A DNA stretch of 64,000 nucleotides from the NCBI RefSeq assembly GCF_004011695.2, contig NC_082423.1, positions 930,001 to 994,000 of the forward strand, read 5' to 3'. Of this stretch, positions 35,158 to 46,476 are shown piece by piece (position 1 is the stretch's first letter; the number at the start of each line of letters is the position of its first letter). The position numbers and the translations under genes are program-made. This DNA comes from Ascochyta rabiei. Its lineage: Eukaryota; Ascomycota; Dothideomycetes; Pleosporales; Didymellaceae. The notes below the pieces were generated by a model. The model searched no databases, had not been told where the DNA came from, and was given only the letters and a program-made list of their open reading frames with translations.

Positions 35158-36986
35158 TTATCGTATACCGAGCAGCTGATGCAGAACCCCCTGGAGCTCG
35201 CTCACCTGGTCCACATCATTCTTCGAATTCGTGCGGCTTCTCCAGGCGATGAAGCCATCCGGACGCACAAGCAGTGCCTCGCCTGGCTGCAGCTGGCATT
35301 TGACACGCACCTTTCCCTCAGCATCCTGCCAGGGTGCCGAAGACTTGTGCAGCTCGTAGGAATCGATCACGTGCGAGACTGGCAACTTCTCTGCAGCTGC
35401 GATCCAAGGTGATTGCGGCTCAGCTGCGACCAGAACTAGTTTCTGCTTTACTAGGTCCAGCGTGGATATGCGCGTCTGACTACCAGAGAGCCACACGTGA
35501 GGAAACCGGCACCCTACGCCGCCCGAGGGCTCGAGTATGTTTTCAAAAGGCTTTGTGACGCTTTTGTCCGCGCCCACCGTTGCACCGTCTGCATAACGGG
35601 CCCCAAGCTCCACGTCCAAATCCGCTTCCTCCTCAACTGGCGGCTGCACATGATCGACGCGGTTGTAAAAACGCCTAGTTGCCTGGTCCACCACAAAGGC
35701 ATCTATGGCTTGTCGTTCTCGACTGTAAGTCTCTAGTAGCTCGGTAGACGCGAGTCCTTTCAGAACAAAAGCGAGTTTCCATGCCAGGTTGTGAGCATCG
35801 GCGACGCCTGTATTGCCGCCGAGACCGCCCGTTGGCGGCATTGTGTGTGCAGCATCGCCTGCAATGAATACGCGGCCACGTCGTGATTGGAGTCTGTCGG
35901 CCACGTATGAAGTCATGGTCCAGTACGAGCATGGCGCTATTGACAGGTCCATATCCTCGGGCAACCCAGAAAGATCGTACACGTACTTGCGCGCTTCTTC
36001 GGGCGTTACGCTGCCCTTTGGAAAGTCATTCTTGTCGCCGGCTCGGTTGACCATGACAATCGCTGACTGTCCCTGATTTTCCAATCGAAACCCTCCGCTG
36101 ATGTTCGAGTTGAGCACGTAGATCACTCCGTGTACTGACCGGGTACCTAGGTGTGGGCTCATATCTCCAGTGATTCGCAACGATAGACTGTTGCGCAAGA
36201 CTCCGGCTCCACTCAATTTAATGCCTTCCTTGACGCGGGTGCTGCTTCGGTTACCGTCGCAAGCAACAAGGTACTTTGCTCTGTACTTCTTGTACTCTTG
36301 ATTGTTCAAATCCTTCACAACCACCAGTACCCCGTCCTCATCTTCCTCGTAATGTACGACGAGTCTCCCGTATAGCTGTGTGCAGCCAAACTTGCCCGCA
36401 TTTGCCCGCAATAGTGGCTCAAACATGGCCTGAGTAATCCAAAGCCAGCCCTCACCTGGCGTCACTTCCGTGATTATCTCAGCATCCTTCTCTTGCACCT
36501 GTGCAATCACTTTGCCACCGATTATCTTTTCTACCACCAGCATTCCCGCATTCACGTCAAATTCTTTTGCGCTTTCTGCCTGGGCCAATTTGTCCAATCC
36601 CAGCTGGCGGAGTATTTCCACGGTGCGATAGTTGAGACCTGCAGCTCTGGGATGCGTACCTGACGGTGCGTGGCTGTCGAAGGAGATCGACTTGATACTA
36701 GTGATGGATCAGGTACGCACGTTGGTCCCCTATGAATGGTGTGTAATTACCCGTGGTAGCCAAGAAGTAAACCTGTCATCATACCCACCATGCTAGATCC
36801 GATGATAATCACTGGCCATTCTTCTTTTTCAAGCGGAATCTCACTGTGGTCGAAAGACCCAAATTCGACGTGCTCGGCATTGTCATCAAACGACTGAGGA
36901 GGAGGCTCTACTCCGTTTCCATTTTGCCCGCCATCGGGAACAACTGGATCGATCGACATATTGAGCGATGATGATAACAAACACAA
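35158..36986 (-). CDS. FAD-dependent aromatic monooxygenase (phenol hydroxylase/polyketide hydroxylase type)
   Basis: Two exons 36986-36751 and 36697-35158 joined by a 53-nt intron that splices GYH-G to IKSISFDSHAP; 591 aa. The Rossmann site is WPVIIIGSSMVGMMTGLLL; the family consensus is GxGxxG, so the middle glycines are Ser here. The NADPH/FAD motif LVACDGNRSSTR (DG motif) and the GD motif GRVFIAGDAAHTMPPTGGLG are intact, and a C-terminal thioredoxin-like region follows (to LHQLLGIR). This is the PF01494 flavoprotein hydroxylase fold used to hydroxylate phenols and aromatic polyketides ortho to OH. Alternative start MSIDPVVPDGG at 36959. In the cluster it would introduce the second hydroxyl needed for ring cleavage (inference). 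Confidence 0.9.
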
Positions 36987-37541
36987 TGATGAGGAAGCTT
37001 GGTATGGCTGAATTTTGGGATACTATCTGTGTTTTTGAGGCACCTACCATGTATTTATAAGAGCCGATATCACTATATACCCGGGAAGTCTGGACCCGTA
37101 GGTCTGAAGTGGTACCCGAATCTTCCCACCGCCAAGTACTCGCTGTGGATCCACTCCGAGATGGCCGTCAGATATATTGCGCCGTTAGTCACGGGCTTCC
37201 CCACCCACGCAACCTGCCGAATTGCTGTGAAGATCTCATGCCTGTATCGTTATCATGTGTCACATTTGTTTCTCCGGTGACGGGGTTGAAGGGCAAAAAG
37301 TTCTACTCACATCTCTCGATAAGCGCGGCCGGCTCTCTCACTTTGTTGAGTCTCATTGACATACGCTAGAAACAAGTATTTTTGATTTGCTATCTGTGAT
37401 CCTTACAAACTATACTACTCTAAGCATCGAAAAGATTGTTTCCATTAAATCCGAAACTTGGCCGTTGCTCAGCGTGAGCTCGACCCTGAAGTCAAAAGAA
37501 ACGAGCCTCTTCCTATAGGAAAGCTATTGACTCCGAAGCAC
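36987..37541. other. Spacer between the two monooxygenase genes
   Basis: Contains the promoter of the first monooxygenase. On the minus strand 37080-37220 an open stretch reads FTAIRQVAWVGKPVTNG and HSEYLAVGRFGYHFRP, which looks protein-like but has no start, splice partner or recognised family. It could be a remnant exon. Confidence 0.35.
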
Positions 37542-39041
37542 CTACAGGGATGCTTGCAGACGCCGTTGTGCGTCCTTGACAGGGAAGGAATTCCACGCGA
37601 ACAGCCAGATGTTCTCGGGCTTCTCCGCGTCAGGAACAAACCTTCTCAAATCTCCCATCACGGTATCCGTGTATGGACCGTCAACCCTCGACATGAACAG
37701 TAGCGTGACAGCCTGTCTGTACCGAACATCGTTGTACAAGCTCAGTTTCTTGGTAATATCATCCACCTTTGTATCCGATGTGAACAGCGCTCCCAGGGCT
37801 GCAGCATCCTCGAAAGCTTGCGCGCCGCCTTGGCCTTGGTCTTGTTCTTGATTAGCACATCATCCAACTCCAGCTATCACGAACTTACGAGGGAGCGTGG
37901 GATGGGCTGCATCTCCGATAAGCGCAAGTTTACCGTCGTAAAAGCGGGGCAATGGATCTCTGGATGCTAAACTCCAAAGTTTGAGATCCTCAGCCATGCT
38001 ACACAACTCGCGTAACTCGGGACTGAAGCTCTGCGTTTGTTCCTTCAGGTCGTCAAGGTTTCCCGAGTTCAACCATGACGATTCCTTTACTTGGACGTCA
38101 CCATGCTCTGGATAGAACATGACCATGTTCATAAGTGTTCCTGATCGACACGGGTATATAACTAATTTTCGCTTCTTGTCGCCGAAGGAGTTGAGAGACT
38201 GCAACCCAATTTGGTCAACGAGCTTCTTGGTGATCGGATTCGCCTGCAGCTTCGCTGTCGGCACCAAGAAGCGGAAGCAGTTCTGGCCGGTACTGATTAT
38301 CTTCTTCGCTTCGTGAGTGACACTCTCTATGGTTCGAGACTATCCAGCTATTAGCGGGGCAGAATTAAATAGGGATGAGTTACTTCCATGAACTCCGTCT
38401 GCACCGATGATAAGATCGGCTTGAAGCGTTTTCCCGTTCTCAAGGAATACTTTTCCGGTCGAAGAGTCCTTCGTCAAGGGTTAGTGGACATTGCGGTAAC
38501 GCTCTCGACAACAGCAACAACTCACAACTGATTTCACTGGGCATGACAAGTGTATCTTCGGCTTCTTTCCCCCAAATCCTTCTTCTGCCTTCTCCCGCAA
38601 AGCATTGTGGAGATCTACGCGGTGCACCAACAACCACGGGTCGTTGATGTTCAATTTCTTCTGCAACTCCTCGGTGTCCTGCCTCGTTAGTCATCGTTTG
38701 CATAGATCTGTAACCAATAGCGAGCTTACTGCTACTTTGGCAATGAGGTTGCCTTGGCTCCCCCACACGCTCAAGTGATTACAGGGGGAAGGATTCATTT
38801 TCTGCAGGTTGAAACCCCATGCATTCAGGATGCGGGTGGCATTCGGTGCCAGGTGTATCGCTGCACCCACTTCGTTATGAAAAGAAGACTTCTCATATAC
38901 CTTTGCGGGATCTTAGCAAATTCCGAGGTTTTGCTTAGGATTGCATGGACAAACCTCAACATCGTGCCCAGCCCTGGTCAACGCAATCGCCGTGGCCAAA
39001 CCGCCCAAACCTGCTCCAACAATGATGACTTTCAGGGGCAT
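37542..39041 (-). CDS. FAD-dependent monooxygenase (salicylate-hydroxylase-like) with a mutated splice donor
   Basis: Six exons: 39041-38955, 38900-38730, 38678-38526, 38468-38388, 38339-37889, 37840-37542, together 413 aa. The start MPLKVIIVGAGLGGLATAIA holds the GxGxxG site, IIGADGVH is the DG motif and LALIGDAAHPTLPHQGQGG the GD/FAD motif; this is the salicylate/6-hydroxynicotinate monooxygenase type. All introns are 48-57 nt with GT-AG except the fourth, whose exon must end at GTT-CAT (38388) for the frame to continue as SRTIESVTHEA; the next bases are GGAAGT instead of GTAAGT. That donor change should prevent normal splicing, unless GG is a sequencing error or another site is used. Minor alternative: donor GTTCAT two codons earlier. 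Functionality doubtful. Confidence 0.8.
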
Positions 39042-39638
39042 GATCAGACTGGTGGAAGGATTTTCAAAGATGAAAAAATGTGGTAATGGTGCGAGCCTGT
39101 GCGCTTCTGTACAGTTCTCAAATACGCGCACGGTGGAAGAACTCGTGACCAATATTACATGACACCTCCTTGAGCACAAGACTTCAAGACTCCTAAATTC
39201 CGCTCTAAGGACCTAGTGACGCCTTCACCAAGCTTGTAGCGTCCACATAGCCTGTGCATATACCAAGAGGAGCCGAACTACAGCACGCGTGACCTGATTG
39301 CGGATTCGGCCGAGTGGAGATCATCAAGAATTCATGAGGGCAGAGCATTATGCGCACCCCTGTTGTGCGAAGTGCGTGTTTCGCAATAATAAAACCCTCG
39401 GCTGAAGAAGTCAGGGCGGATGTACTAATATCGCACTAGTTCCGGTGGAGAAGTTCCGGTTACGACGGGACGGTGTGCGAAGTCCAGCGTGTCCTCACCG
39501 AACATTAGAGATGGTCACACGCGGCTGTGGGGTATTGTTAGCCTATGGTAGTACGTCATAAAGCTCGGGGCGTAAGAACAAAACATTACCTATACACTGT
39601 CTCGGTCTCTGCAGTATTGTATCCCAAAAACATTCATC
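39042..39638. promoter_or_regulatory. Divergent promoter between monooxygenase 2 and the NTF2-like gene
   Basis: About 600 bp of non-coding DNA separating two divergently transcribed genes, compatible with co-regulation. No gene seen. Confidence 0.4.
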
Positions 39639-40156
39639 ATGCCATCTCTGCAAAAGATCAACGCCATCTTCGGTCTCATCGGCTCGGGCCAGGTAAAAGA
39701 GTTCTTCGAGCACATTGCAGATGATGTAGAATGGACTGTCAAGGGTAAGTCGTGGATCATCACATAAGATTGTTGCTTCAGCCAGCTGATGCATTTGTGT
39801 GCAGGCACATACTGCCCTATTTCCGGCCACTATACTTCAAAGCAAGCCTTTCACGACGGTACTCACGCGCTGTCATCTACATGGGCTACACCACTCAAGC
39901 TTGTCGTTCAAGATATCATCCACGATGGGGGCAACAAAGCTGCAGTGCAGCTAAAAGCTGTGGATGTTGAGTGCAAAAACGGCCTGAAGTTTACAAACGA
40001 ATATGTCTGGATTTGTCATTTCGATGACCGAGACATGATTGTCAAGCTCATCGCTTTCATGGATACGTAAGTGCCCCAGTTGACGTAGTTGTATCGGAGG
40101 ATTAACGCAGATGCAGAGACTTGGTCACGAAAGCGATTGAGCAAAATCCATCTTAG
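39639..40156 (+). CDS. NTF2/SnoaL-like small protein
   Basis: Three exons 39639-39744, 39805-40066 and 40111-40156; introns 60 and 44 nt with GTAAGT donors; 137 aa. MPSLQKINAIFGLIGSGQVK, then EFFEHIADDVEWTVKGTYCP and KLIAFMDT give the helix-then-beta pattern and the typical D-x-V-x-W-x-V of SnoaL-like/NTF2-like proteins (PF12680 family). Members are small cone-shaped folds acting as cyclases, isomerases, hydratases or dehydratases in secondary metabolism and aromatic degradation; others bind ligands without catalysis. Context with monooxygenases and a ring-cleaving enzyme suggests an isomerase or hydratase of a pathway intermediate. The last exon adds only CRDLVTKAIEQNPS. Confidence 0.85.
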
Positions 40157-40456
40157 CGCCATGGATCATATGCGAGAAATGCTGGACAAGGTGGAAGGTT
40201 GCTATCTACACTAGTCACAGTCTCGAATAAACGACTTTCCACGATAATCTTATATGAACTGCAGATGCAAATGTTGAAGAGAAAGTAGGGCGCTGTATTC
40301 ACGTACACTAGCTAATATGGGCCATGTTACGTCTTACAAAGAAGAGGAATAAAATTGCAGATTGAATTAGCCTTGTCACAAAATGCGAAATACCTGCCTC
40401 ACCCTTTAAAAGGTCAGGTAGAGCTTCTGATTTTAGTGCACCTTTACAGGCACACG

Positions 40457-40513
40457 CTGCACCTTTACCTCTAACTATACAACAGTGTTGTGTAGGTGGA
40501 GGTAAAGGTGCAG
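40457..40513. other. 57-bp nested inverted repeat between convergent genes
   Basis: CTGCACCTTTACCTC at 40457-40471 is perfectly complementary to GAGGTAAAGGTGCAG at 40499-40513, and an inner ACAAC/GTTGT pair surrounds a 3-nt loop. It lies between the 3' ends of the NTF2-like and cupin genes. Flanking GCACCTTTACAGG and GGTAAGGAGGTAGGTGC extend a looser palindrome. It could be a transcription-end structure or a tiny MITE remnant. Confidence 0.7.
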
Positions 40514-40635
40514 GTAAGGAGGTAGGTGCAACAAAGGTCCGAAGGTTCCGCTGGTTAGCTGGGGCTGGTATCACGCACAACATCCATATCATACGGTGAA
40601 ATCGGATAACATTATCAAACACAATTTCCGTGAAG

Positions 40636-41186
40636 CTACTGCTCATCAACCTGATACTTCTTGGGAATACCATGGTCTTTCAATTCCTTTCCATCCGGTC
40701 CCTTCGCGGTCTCTGATGGAAGCAATGCAAAAATCATTCGACATACTTTATCCGTATGGTTGTTCCACTTGTGCATAGTCTATCGATTCTCAGCATGTGA
40801 AATACACGGTGCGAAGAATTGCGATTACTTACTGCTTGCTGAACAACGATGTCTCCTGCTCGTACAATGGTCTTTGACCCATCTTCCAACTCCAATTCGA
40901 TCTCTCCTTCTATAATGATACCATAGTCGAGTGAAGCAGTGCGGTGATTATGACCAGTTGAATTTGGAGGAAAATCGACAACTCGAATGAGAGAGCCTTT
41001 GTTGTATATATAAGCCTTTCCTTGTGCTGCATCGTGGTCTGCGAGTTCAGCCGGATACTGATGGTTTTGCCAGATGGTTGCGGCTTTCGAGGCAAATCCT
41101 GGAGCAGGATCCAACTTGTCGTCAATGAGTACCGTCGATGCGCCCTCTTTGTGGCCCGTTACTACACGTCGAATTGGCTTAGACAT
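40636..41186 (-). CDS. Cupin-domain protein
   Basis: Exon 1 41186-40833 and exon 2 40779-40636, 53-nt intron; 165 aa. A single cupin barrel: motif 1 region STGHNHRTASLDYGIIIEGE (metal-binding His-x-His then Glu side), and after splicing the second motif GDIVVQQATMHKWNNHTDK with its His. This is the small monodomain fungal cupin type found beside hydroxylases and ring-cleaving enzymes, sometimes annotated as oxalate-decarboxylase-like or cupin 2. It may bind a metal and act as an isomerase, decarboxylase or dioxygenase on a cluster intermediate. Without splicing the protein would end in an artificial Ile/Arg tail, so the intron is well supported. Confidence 0.88.
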
Positions 41187-41631
41187 GATTGCTTGTACAG
41201 GTTATGCTTGCGCGATGTGGTGGAAGATCGTAAAAGCAGTTGAAACAGGTTGTGAGTTTATGTTGGCTCACCCTGTTTGCTATCTGAAGTTTCCAGTGCC
41301 AAGTGCAAGACCTCAGACACATCCACTTGGTTCCGAGGTTTCCTGTTCCGAAATGTTTCGTATTTGGTGCGGCATTGCGCCGCAGTTAATCTACGGCTCC
41401 GCACACATTTTCCACACGGCTACCGGTGACCCCCGGGATCTCCACGGCCCGTGCAGGAAGTTCTCCACACCACGGCTGATTCCAAACAGCACCTCTTGAG
41501 TTTGGCCGATGTTCTTGCGAATGTTGTTATTAGTCGAATAATAGAGGGCGACATCAAAACTCCCAAACTCTGCAGTTTCCGAACTATCCCAAACCTCACA
41601 AACCCTTGCAAACCCCTTGCAAACCCTCACG
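41187..41631. promoter_or_regulatory. Divergent promoter between cupin and hydrolase A
   Basis: 445 bp separating two divergently transcribed genes. Includes CCCCCGGGATCTCC near 41430 and a CAAACCC repeat just upstream of the hydrolase start (41587-41628). No gene. Confidence 0.4.
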
Positions 41632-43644
41632 ATGTCTCTCAAGATCAATGGCTTTGATGTCGAGCTGGTCGACGCGAATCCGCCTGGCTCAGAGCATGCT
41701 GGCCCCTACAGCGGCTTCAATCCTTCAAGTAAAGTCCTACCAAAAGGTCATAAGCGTCGCGACGATGTAGCTGCCTTCCAGTGCGATACAATTTGGGAGA
41801 AGGATTTTGCTGTCCCGATGAGAGATGGGGTCAAGCTTCGTGCAGACATCTTCCGTCCCACAACATCTGATCAAGTTCCTGCTATTCTCATGTGGAGCCC
41901 TTATGGCAAGGACAACAATGGTCAGTAAGTCCCTTGACTGGCGGATAAATGATCTCAGATTAATTTTCCGACACTAGGTGTGCACGGCCTTCATCTTCAA
42001 CCCGGACGTTTTGGCGTCCCATACGAGAGAACAAGCACTTATGAGAAATTCGAGGGCCTTGATCCAGCAGAGTGGGTTGCCAAGGGGTATGCCGTTGTCA
42101 ATTTTGACTTGAGGGGGACCTGGGACTCCGAAGGGATCATTCCGTATGTATCCCGATCATAGATTGCCCGCACAGGAGCTGATTGTATTCAACAGTTGGC
42201 TTGGTAAACAAGATGGCATCGATGGGTACGATGCTGTTGAGTTTATTGCTCAGCTGCCATGGTGTTCAGGAAAAGTCGCCACTGCTGGTAACAGCTGGTT
42301 GGGTATAGCTCAGTGGTTTATTGCGGCCGAGCGGCCGCCCCACCTGGCAGCTATTGCACCATGGGAAGGTGCGGTCGACTTCTACCGCGATACGCTAGCA
42401 AGAGGAGGTATTGGATATCCGTACAACCTTCTCTGGGGCTTGCTTCAAGATACAATGATTGGTCGGGGAAAGGCTGAAGCAGTGATTAAAATGCTGGAGA
42501 AGTATCCCCTTTACAACGCCTACTGGGAAGACAAACGCGCGAAGGTCGAGAACATCACCACGCCGGCATACGTCCTTGCCAGTTATTCCTCCTCCCTTCA
42601 CACATCTGGATCGATCGCCGGTTTTAACAAGATTAATACCAGTAAGAAGTGGTATGTCGCAAATCACACGGCTCTGCGTGCATCATAGACTGATCAATCG
42701 TTAGGCTTCGGATCCATGCGACGCAAGAGTGGTACGATTTATACTCGGAATACGCTACAAACGATCTGAAACGCTTCTTCGACCGATACCTGAAAGGAAT
42801 TGACAATGGTTGGGAGGAAACCTCAAAAGTTCGGTTTTCGGTCCTTCCCTTTGATACCTCGGTAAGCGTGACCACTTCATTCGACAGAATAATTACTAAC
42901 ATTCCGAACTAGAATGCTCCAGAGGGCATAGAAACAACACGCTATCCGATCCCAGAAGCCAAACAGACAAAATTTTATCTGATTGGAACCAATACGCTTT
43001 CGTCTCAGCCCAGCAAAGAATCGGCAACTGCATCATACCAATCCGATATCATCCCTCAGGGCGTGGACAACGATCCCGAAGAACTCGTTTACAGTGTCAA
43101 GTTTGACAAGCCAACCTGGCTCGTTGGTTACTCGAAAGCCGTTCTGTACTTGTCAGCTGATGAAGCTGACGACCTCGACGTCTTTGTCCAATTGCGCAAG
43201 CTTAACAAGTCCGGCGAAAAAACGGTTCAGCTCAATGTTCCTGCGAACAAGCTCATTCCACCAGTCAAAGATGACTCCGAGGTATCGAACAGTTGCTTCC
43301 TCAAGTACCTTGGTCCTAACGGCAGCCTGCGAGCCAGTCATGCCGTGACTAAGATTGATAGCACCGAAAACGACTCCTGGCCGATATATGCAAACGATCG
43401 CCAGCAGAAAATTAAGCCAGGAGAGATAGTTCGCTTAGAAATTCCCATCTGGCCGAGTGGTATGGCATTCGACGCTGGAGAATCGCTGGCGATCAAAATT
43501 TCTGGACACTACATGTCGCCCATGGAAGTGGACGCATTGAATGGCAAGACGATTACAGAAAACAAAGGACGTCACAACCTTTTCGTTGGAGGAGAGCATG
43601 AGAGTTATATCGAAGTACCCCTTACCGCGCCTTTCGGCGTTTGA
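41632..43644 (+). CDS. S15/CocE-type alpha/beta hydrolase A
   Basis: Five exons: 41632-41920, 41978-42143, 42196-42651, 42705-42861, 42913-43644; introns 57, 52, 53 and 51 nt; 599 aa. Early residues AVPMRDGVKLRADIFRP are the beta-strand signature of the X-Pro dipeptidyl-peptidase S15/CocE group; the nucleophile elbow is TAGNSWLGIAQW (Ser), and WEGAVDFYRDTLARGG follows. RIHATQEWYDLY should supply the active-site His. A C-terminal jelly-roll domain (from about residue 370, with FYLIGTNTLSS and VYSVKF) matches the PF08530 domain. Family members cleave esters or amides (cocaine esterase, glutaryl acylase, X-Pro peptidase). In this cluster a hydrolase of an ester, lactone or ring-opened product is plausible. 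Intron 2 donor GTATGT is followed by a weaker acceptor. Confidence 0.92.
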
Positions 43645-44242
43645 GACCTTGTGAGCTAGAGACCGTATTGAAATCAATCTGGCTGCTCTCTACTTTGTAG
43701 ACCTGTGGTGAAACAAGTGTGGAGCTAAACTTTCTGACTTTTTACATCAGGTCGCGGGTACTTGATACTTGACTCTACCCAGTCTATGTCGATGATGATG
43801 ACCCAGTCCCCGATCTTTGACGATGGTTAGTTAGTACTGCTGTATTCAGGGCACGCAACTGGTAAGTTCCGTTGGTCTGCCCGCCGGCCGTAAATACCCT
43901 TCTCGGGATAAATTAATGTTGTTGCTTTCATTTCATCGAGTGGTGTTCTCGAACGCTCACTGTTCACAGGCATTGCAATAGTTAGTGGTAATGCGATTTC
44001 TGGCGAGGCTTTTCACTTCAAAAGAAACGTCGATCAACGTCCCTGCTATGGATATCAGCAATTTTTTCGCTGTTGTTGGTTCAATTCACAAACTAATTAC
44101 AGTTTTGGACACCACTAGACTCGGCTATCTGAATTGAAGAGTGATCATGCAGCTTTGGTGAACCCATGTGGTAGATGCTGTGAGATTACAGCATGTTGAT
44201 TATTCTACGTTCTGTCTGACTATGTGCCTGTAGGGAAACTAT
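43645..44242. other. Convergent intergenic segment
   Basis: About 600 bp between the 3' ends of hydrolase A and the ALDH-like gene. Nothing recognisable. Confidence 0.4.
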
Positions 44243-46034
44243 TCACCGCCTAAGGTATTTTCCGAGACCACGATAACCAGCGTACCCGATTCCAGTCAAG
44301 GCGACCAGGCCCATTGCGAGACCCAGTATCAATCCTTGTTCGAAGTACGACATACGGCCACCGTTGGCTTGCTTCACCCTTTGGGTGTTGAGCTTTGAGG
44401 CTTGCAGAGAAACATTGCGTGGGGGTGATGCTGAAGCATGCACCATGGTCTTCGTCTCGGTGAAGTCCTCAAGATTGTAGGCAGAACGGCCGTTTGCACC
44501 GACTGGTACAACTTATTAACAACGAACAATTTAATGGATCTGATATTACTGACCAATAGAACGTATCGGTATCTCATTGATGTACACCTGCGATGTGGCG
44601 ATGAAGTTTCCTAGATAGAAAGCTTCTTTACCGGCAGCGAAGATATAGACTGCCTGGGCGCCCGAGCCGCCATTGCTTCGAAGTATTAACGACATGTTTG
44701 AGCTTTTTTAAGGCAGACTTACATCTTGTTCAGAAGATCTATCGTATGGTCTAAACTCCTGGTGGGAACCAAGATGATCTCGGCGCCTTTGTCCGTCTTG
44801 ACTGTGGCGATATTCCTGTATTGATATAAGCTAGTTACGAGTCAATCGGCATGCGGGCAATTACTCCACTCTAGGTAATGTAGACGCTTGTATCCCGCTT
44901 TTGTTTTTCGCCGCAAAGCTTGGTACGAGATCGCTATAGTGCTTTCGAAGCAAGGATTCAAGGGCGCCAACTGACTTCTCAGAATGAACAGGAAACTTCT
45001 TCTTGAAGACCTCCACAAGAGCCTCATCGACGAAGAAGAGTCGAGGAATTCTCAGTGGATTGCTTGGCAGACCGGACACTACGTGACAGCCGTCAGCATC
45101 CTTCACAGAAACGTAGAATTTGTCCCCATCAATGTACCGTGTGAGGCATAGATATGCCAACAAACCAGTCGTAGAATTCCGGTATACATGTCATCGTGAA
45201 AGCCAGTAGCCGAGGGCATGGGGATCTAGACGTGGCGCTTACCTTGCAAACTTGAATTGATGTGCTGAAAGGCCGCGTCCAGGGAGCCACCAGCACTGCG
45301 ATCAATTATACCCGCTGGAATTCCATAGTATGGCTCGATCAGCCGAACCGAAGGATTGGTATTTCGCACAAGCGGACCAAATCTCTCACTCGCCTCATGA
45401 CTGTGGAGAACAACAGTTGCAAACTGTTCATTCGTGAAAGCCTCGTGGTCTGATGTATCGATAGATGGTTCGAAATGGAATGCCTCTACATCCAGGCTCT
45501 CCTCCACGATCTCTTTGAGGAGTTTATTGGTTGCTGCAAACAAATGGGAGCCGAGAACGATTGTCGGATTGCCACCTGCTAGTGAGCCAGCTAAAGGACT
45601 CAATACAGAAATTATTGGAGACCAAAATGACTGCACAATTAATGTTCTGCCCAGAGGCACTTGGAAAGTCGCCGGTCCCTTTTCGTGTTTTATGTTTCGT
45701 TCATTTCGCAATGTGTCCTGAAAATCGAGTCGCTCGTACCAGGAATTGATATTGTCAAGGGCAACGACAATTTCAGATGTCGCCAGATCGGAAGAGCAGT
45801 TGGTGTCTATTGAGAACACAAATAATTAGCTTTCCCAGCGTCACAAAAGATCGAGTTTCCTAGACCTTGAGCTCATGGTAGTATACCTTGTTGAAGGGCG
45901 CGCACAAAGATAGCAATCCTCTTGTGAAGCGACTGATGCAAAACGGCTAGCTGCTTCTGCCTCTCTAGAACATTTTCTAGTCGGCCTTCAATCCAAGCAG
46001 CTGCAATGCGTTCGACAATTTCGTGGGTGGACAT
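44243..46034 (-). CDS. Aldehyde-dehydrogenase-like protein with C-terminal transmembrane tail
   Basis: Six exons: 46034-45887, 45806-45243, 45078-44865, 44815-44723, 44675-44554, 44502-44243 (466 aa; exon 3 start is least certain). The N-terminal helix region (MSTHEIVERIAAAWIEGRLE) and VPLGRTLIVQSFWSPIISVL match the ALDH superfamily coenzyme domain, and QVYINEIPI plus VGANGRSAYNLEDFTETK its C-terminal end. The segment that should contain the catalytic Cys loop reads SGLPSNPLRIPRLFFVDEAL and has no Cys, and the general-base ELGG motif is replaced by EPYYGIPAGIIDRSAG. A hydrophobic helix FEQGLILGLAMGLVALTG and basic end follow, suggesting a tail anchor. So it is probably a divergent, perhaps non-catalytic ALDH homologue. 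The ATG chosen is the one nearest the domain; MRPGRAMST at 46052 is possible. Confidence 0.8.
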
Positions 46035-46198
46035 AGCTCTACCGGGCCTCATGAAAGACGCTGAGAAGCTAAGCACACGGTTTAGGGAATGGCAATGCAA
46101 GCTCAAAAATGAGAATTACCTATAGATCTGTTAGATACGGTCTGGGTAGCTAGAGTTGTTTCAAGTGTTCTGCGTAGTGCCGATCCCCACCGTGACTT

Positions 46199-46218
46199 CC
46201 GATAGGCTACAGTATCGG
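46199..46218. promoter_or_regulatory. 20-bp palindrome CCGATA-N8-TATCGG in a divergent promoter
   Basis: CCGATA at 46199-46204 and TATCGG at 46213-46218 form a perfect inverted repeat with an 8-nt spacer. Everted CCG...CGG half-sites are a known style of Zn2Cys6 binding site. It sits in the 440-bp region between the ALDH-like and dioxygenase genes. Confidence 0.35.
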
Positions 46219-46476
46219 CTCCACGCGCAGCCGCACCATCTCCACCCGCAGCCGTACCGTCTCCACTTCTCCGCCACCACGTACAACGCCAACTTGTTCG
46301 AACGGGCAAGCACTCAGTTTCGGAACGATCTATCTAACCTATCAATCTTTTGACATTTTAGCGAGCCACTTTTGTTCACGGAGTCCTCTACTTGGTATTA
46401 GTACCTATCGCATCTTTTCTTTCGTGTCTTCAGGGGCGCGGGTTCTCCTCACAATTTGCAAGTTGAGACTCTAACG

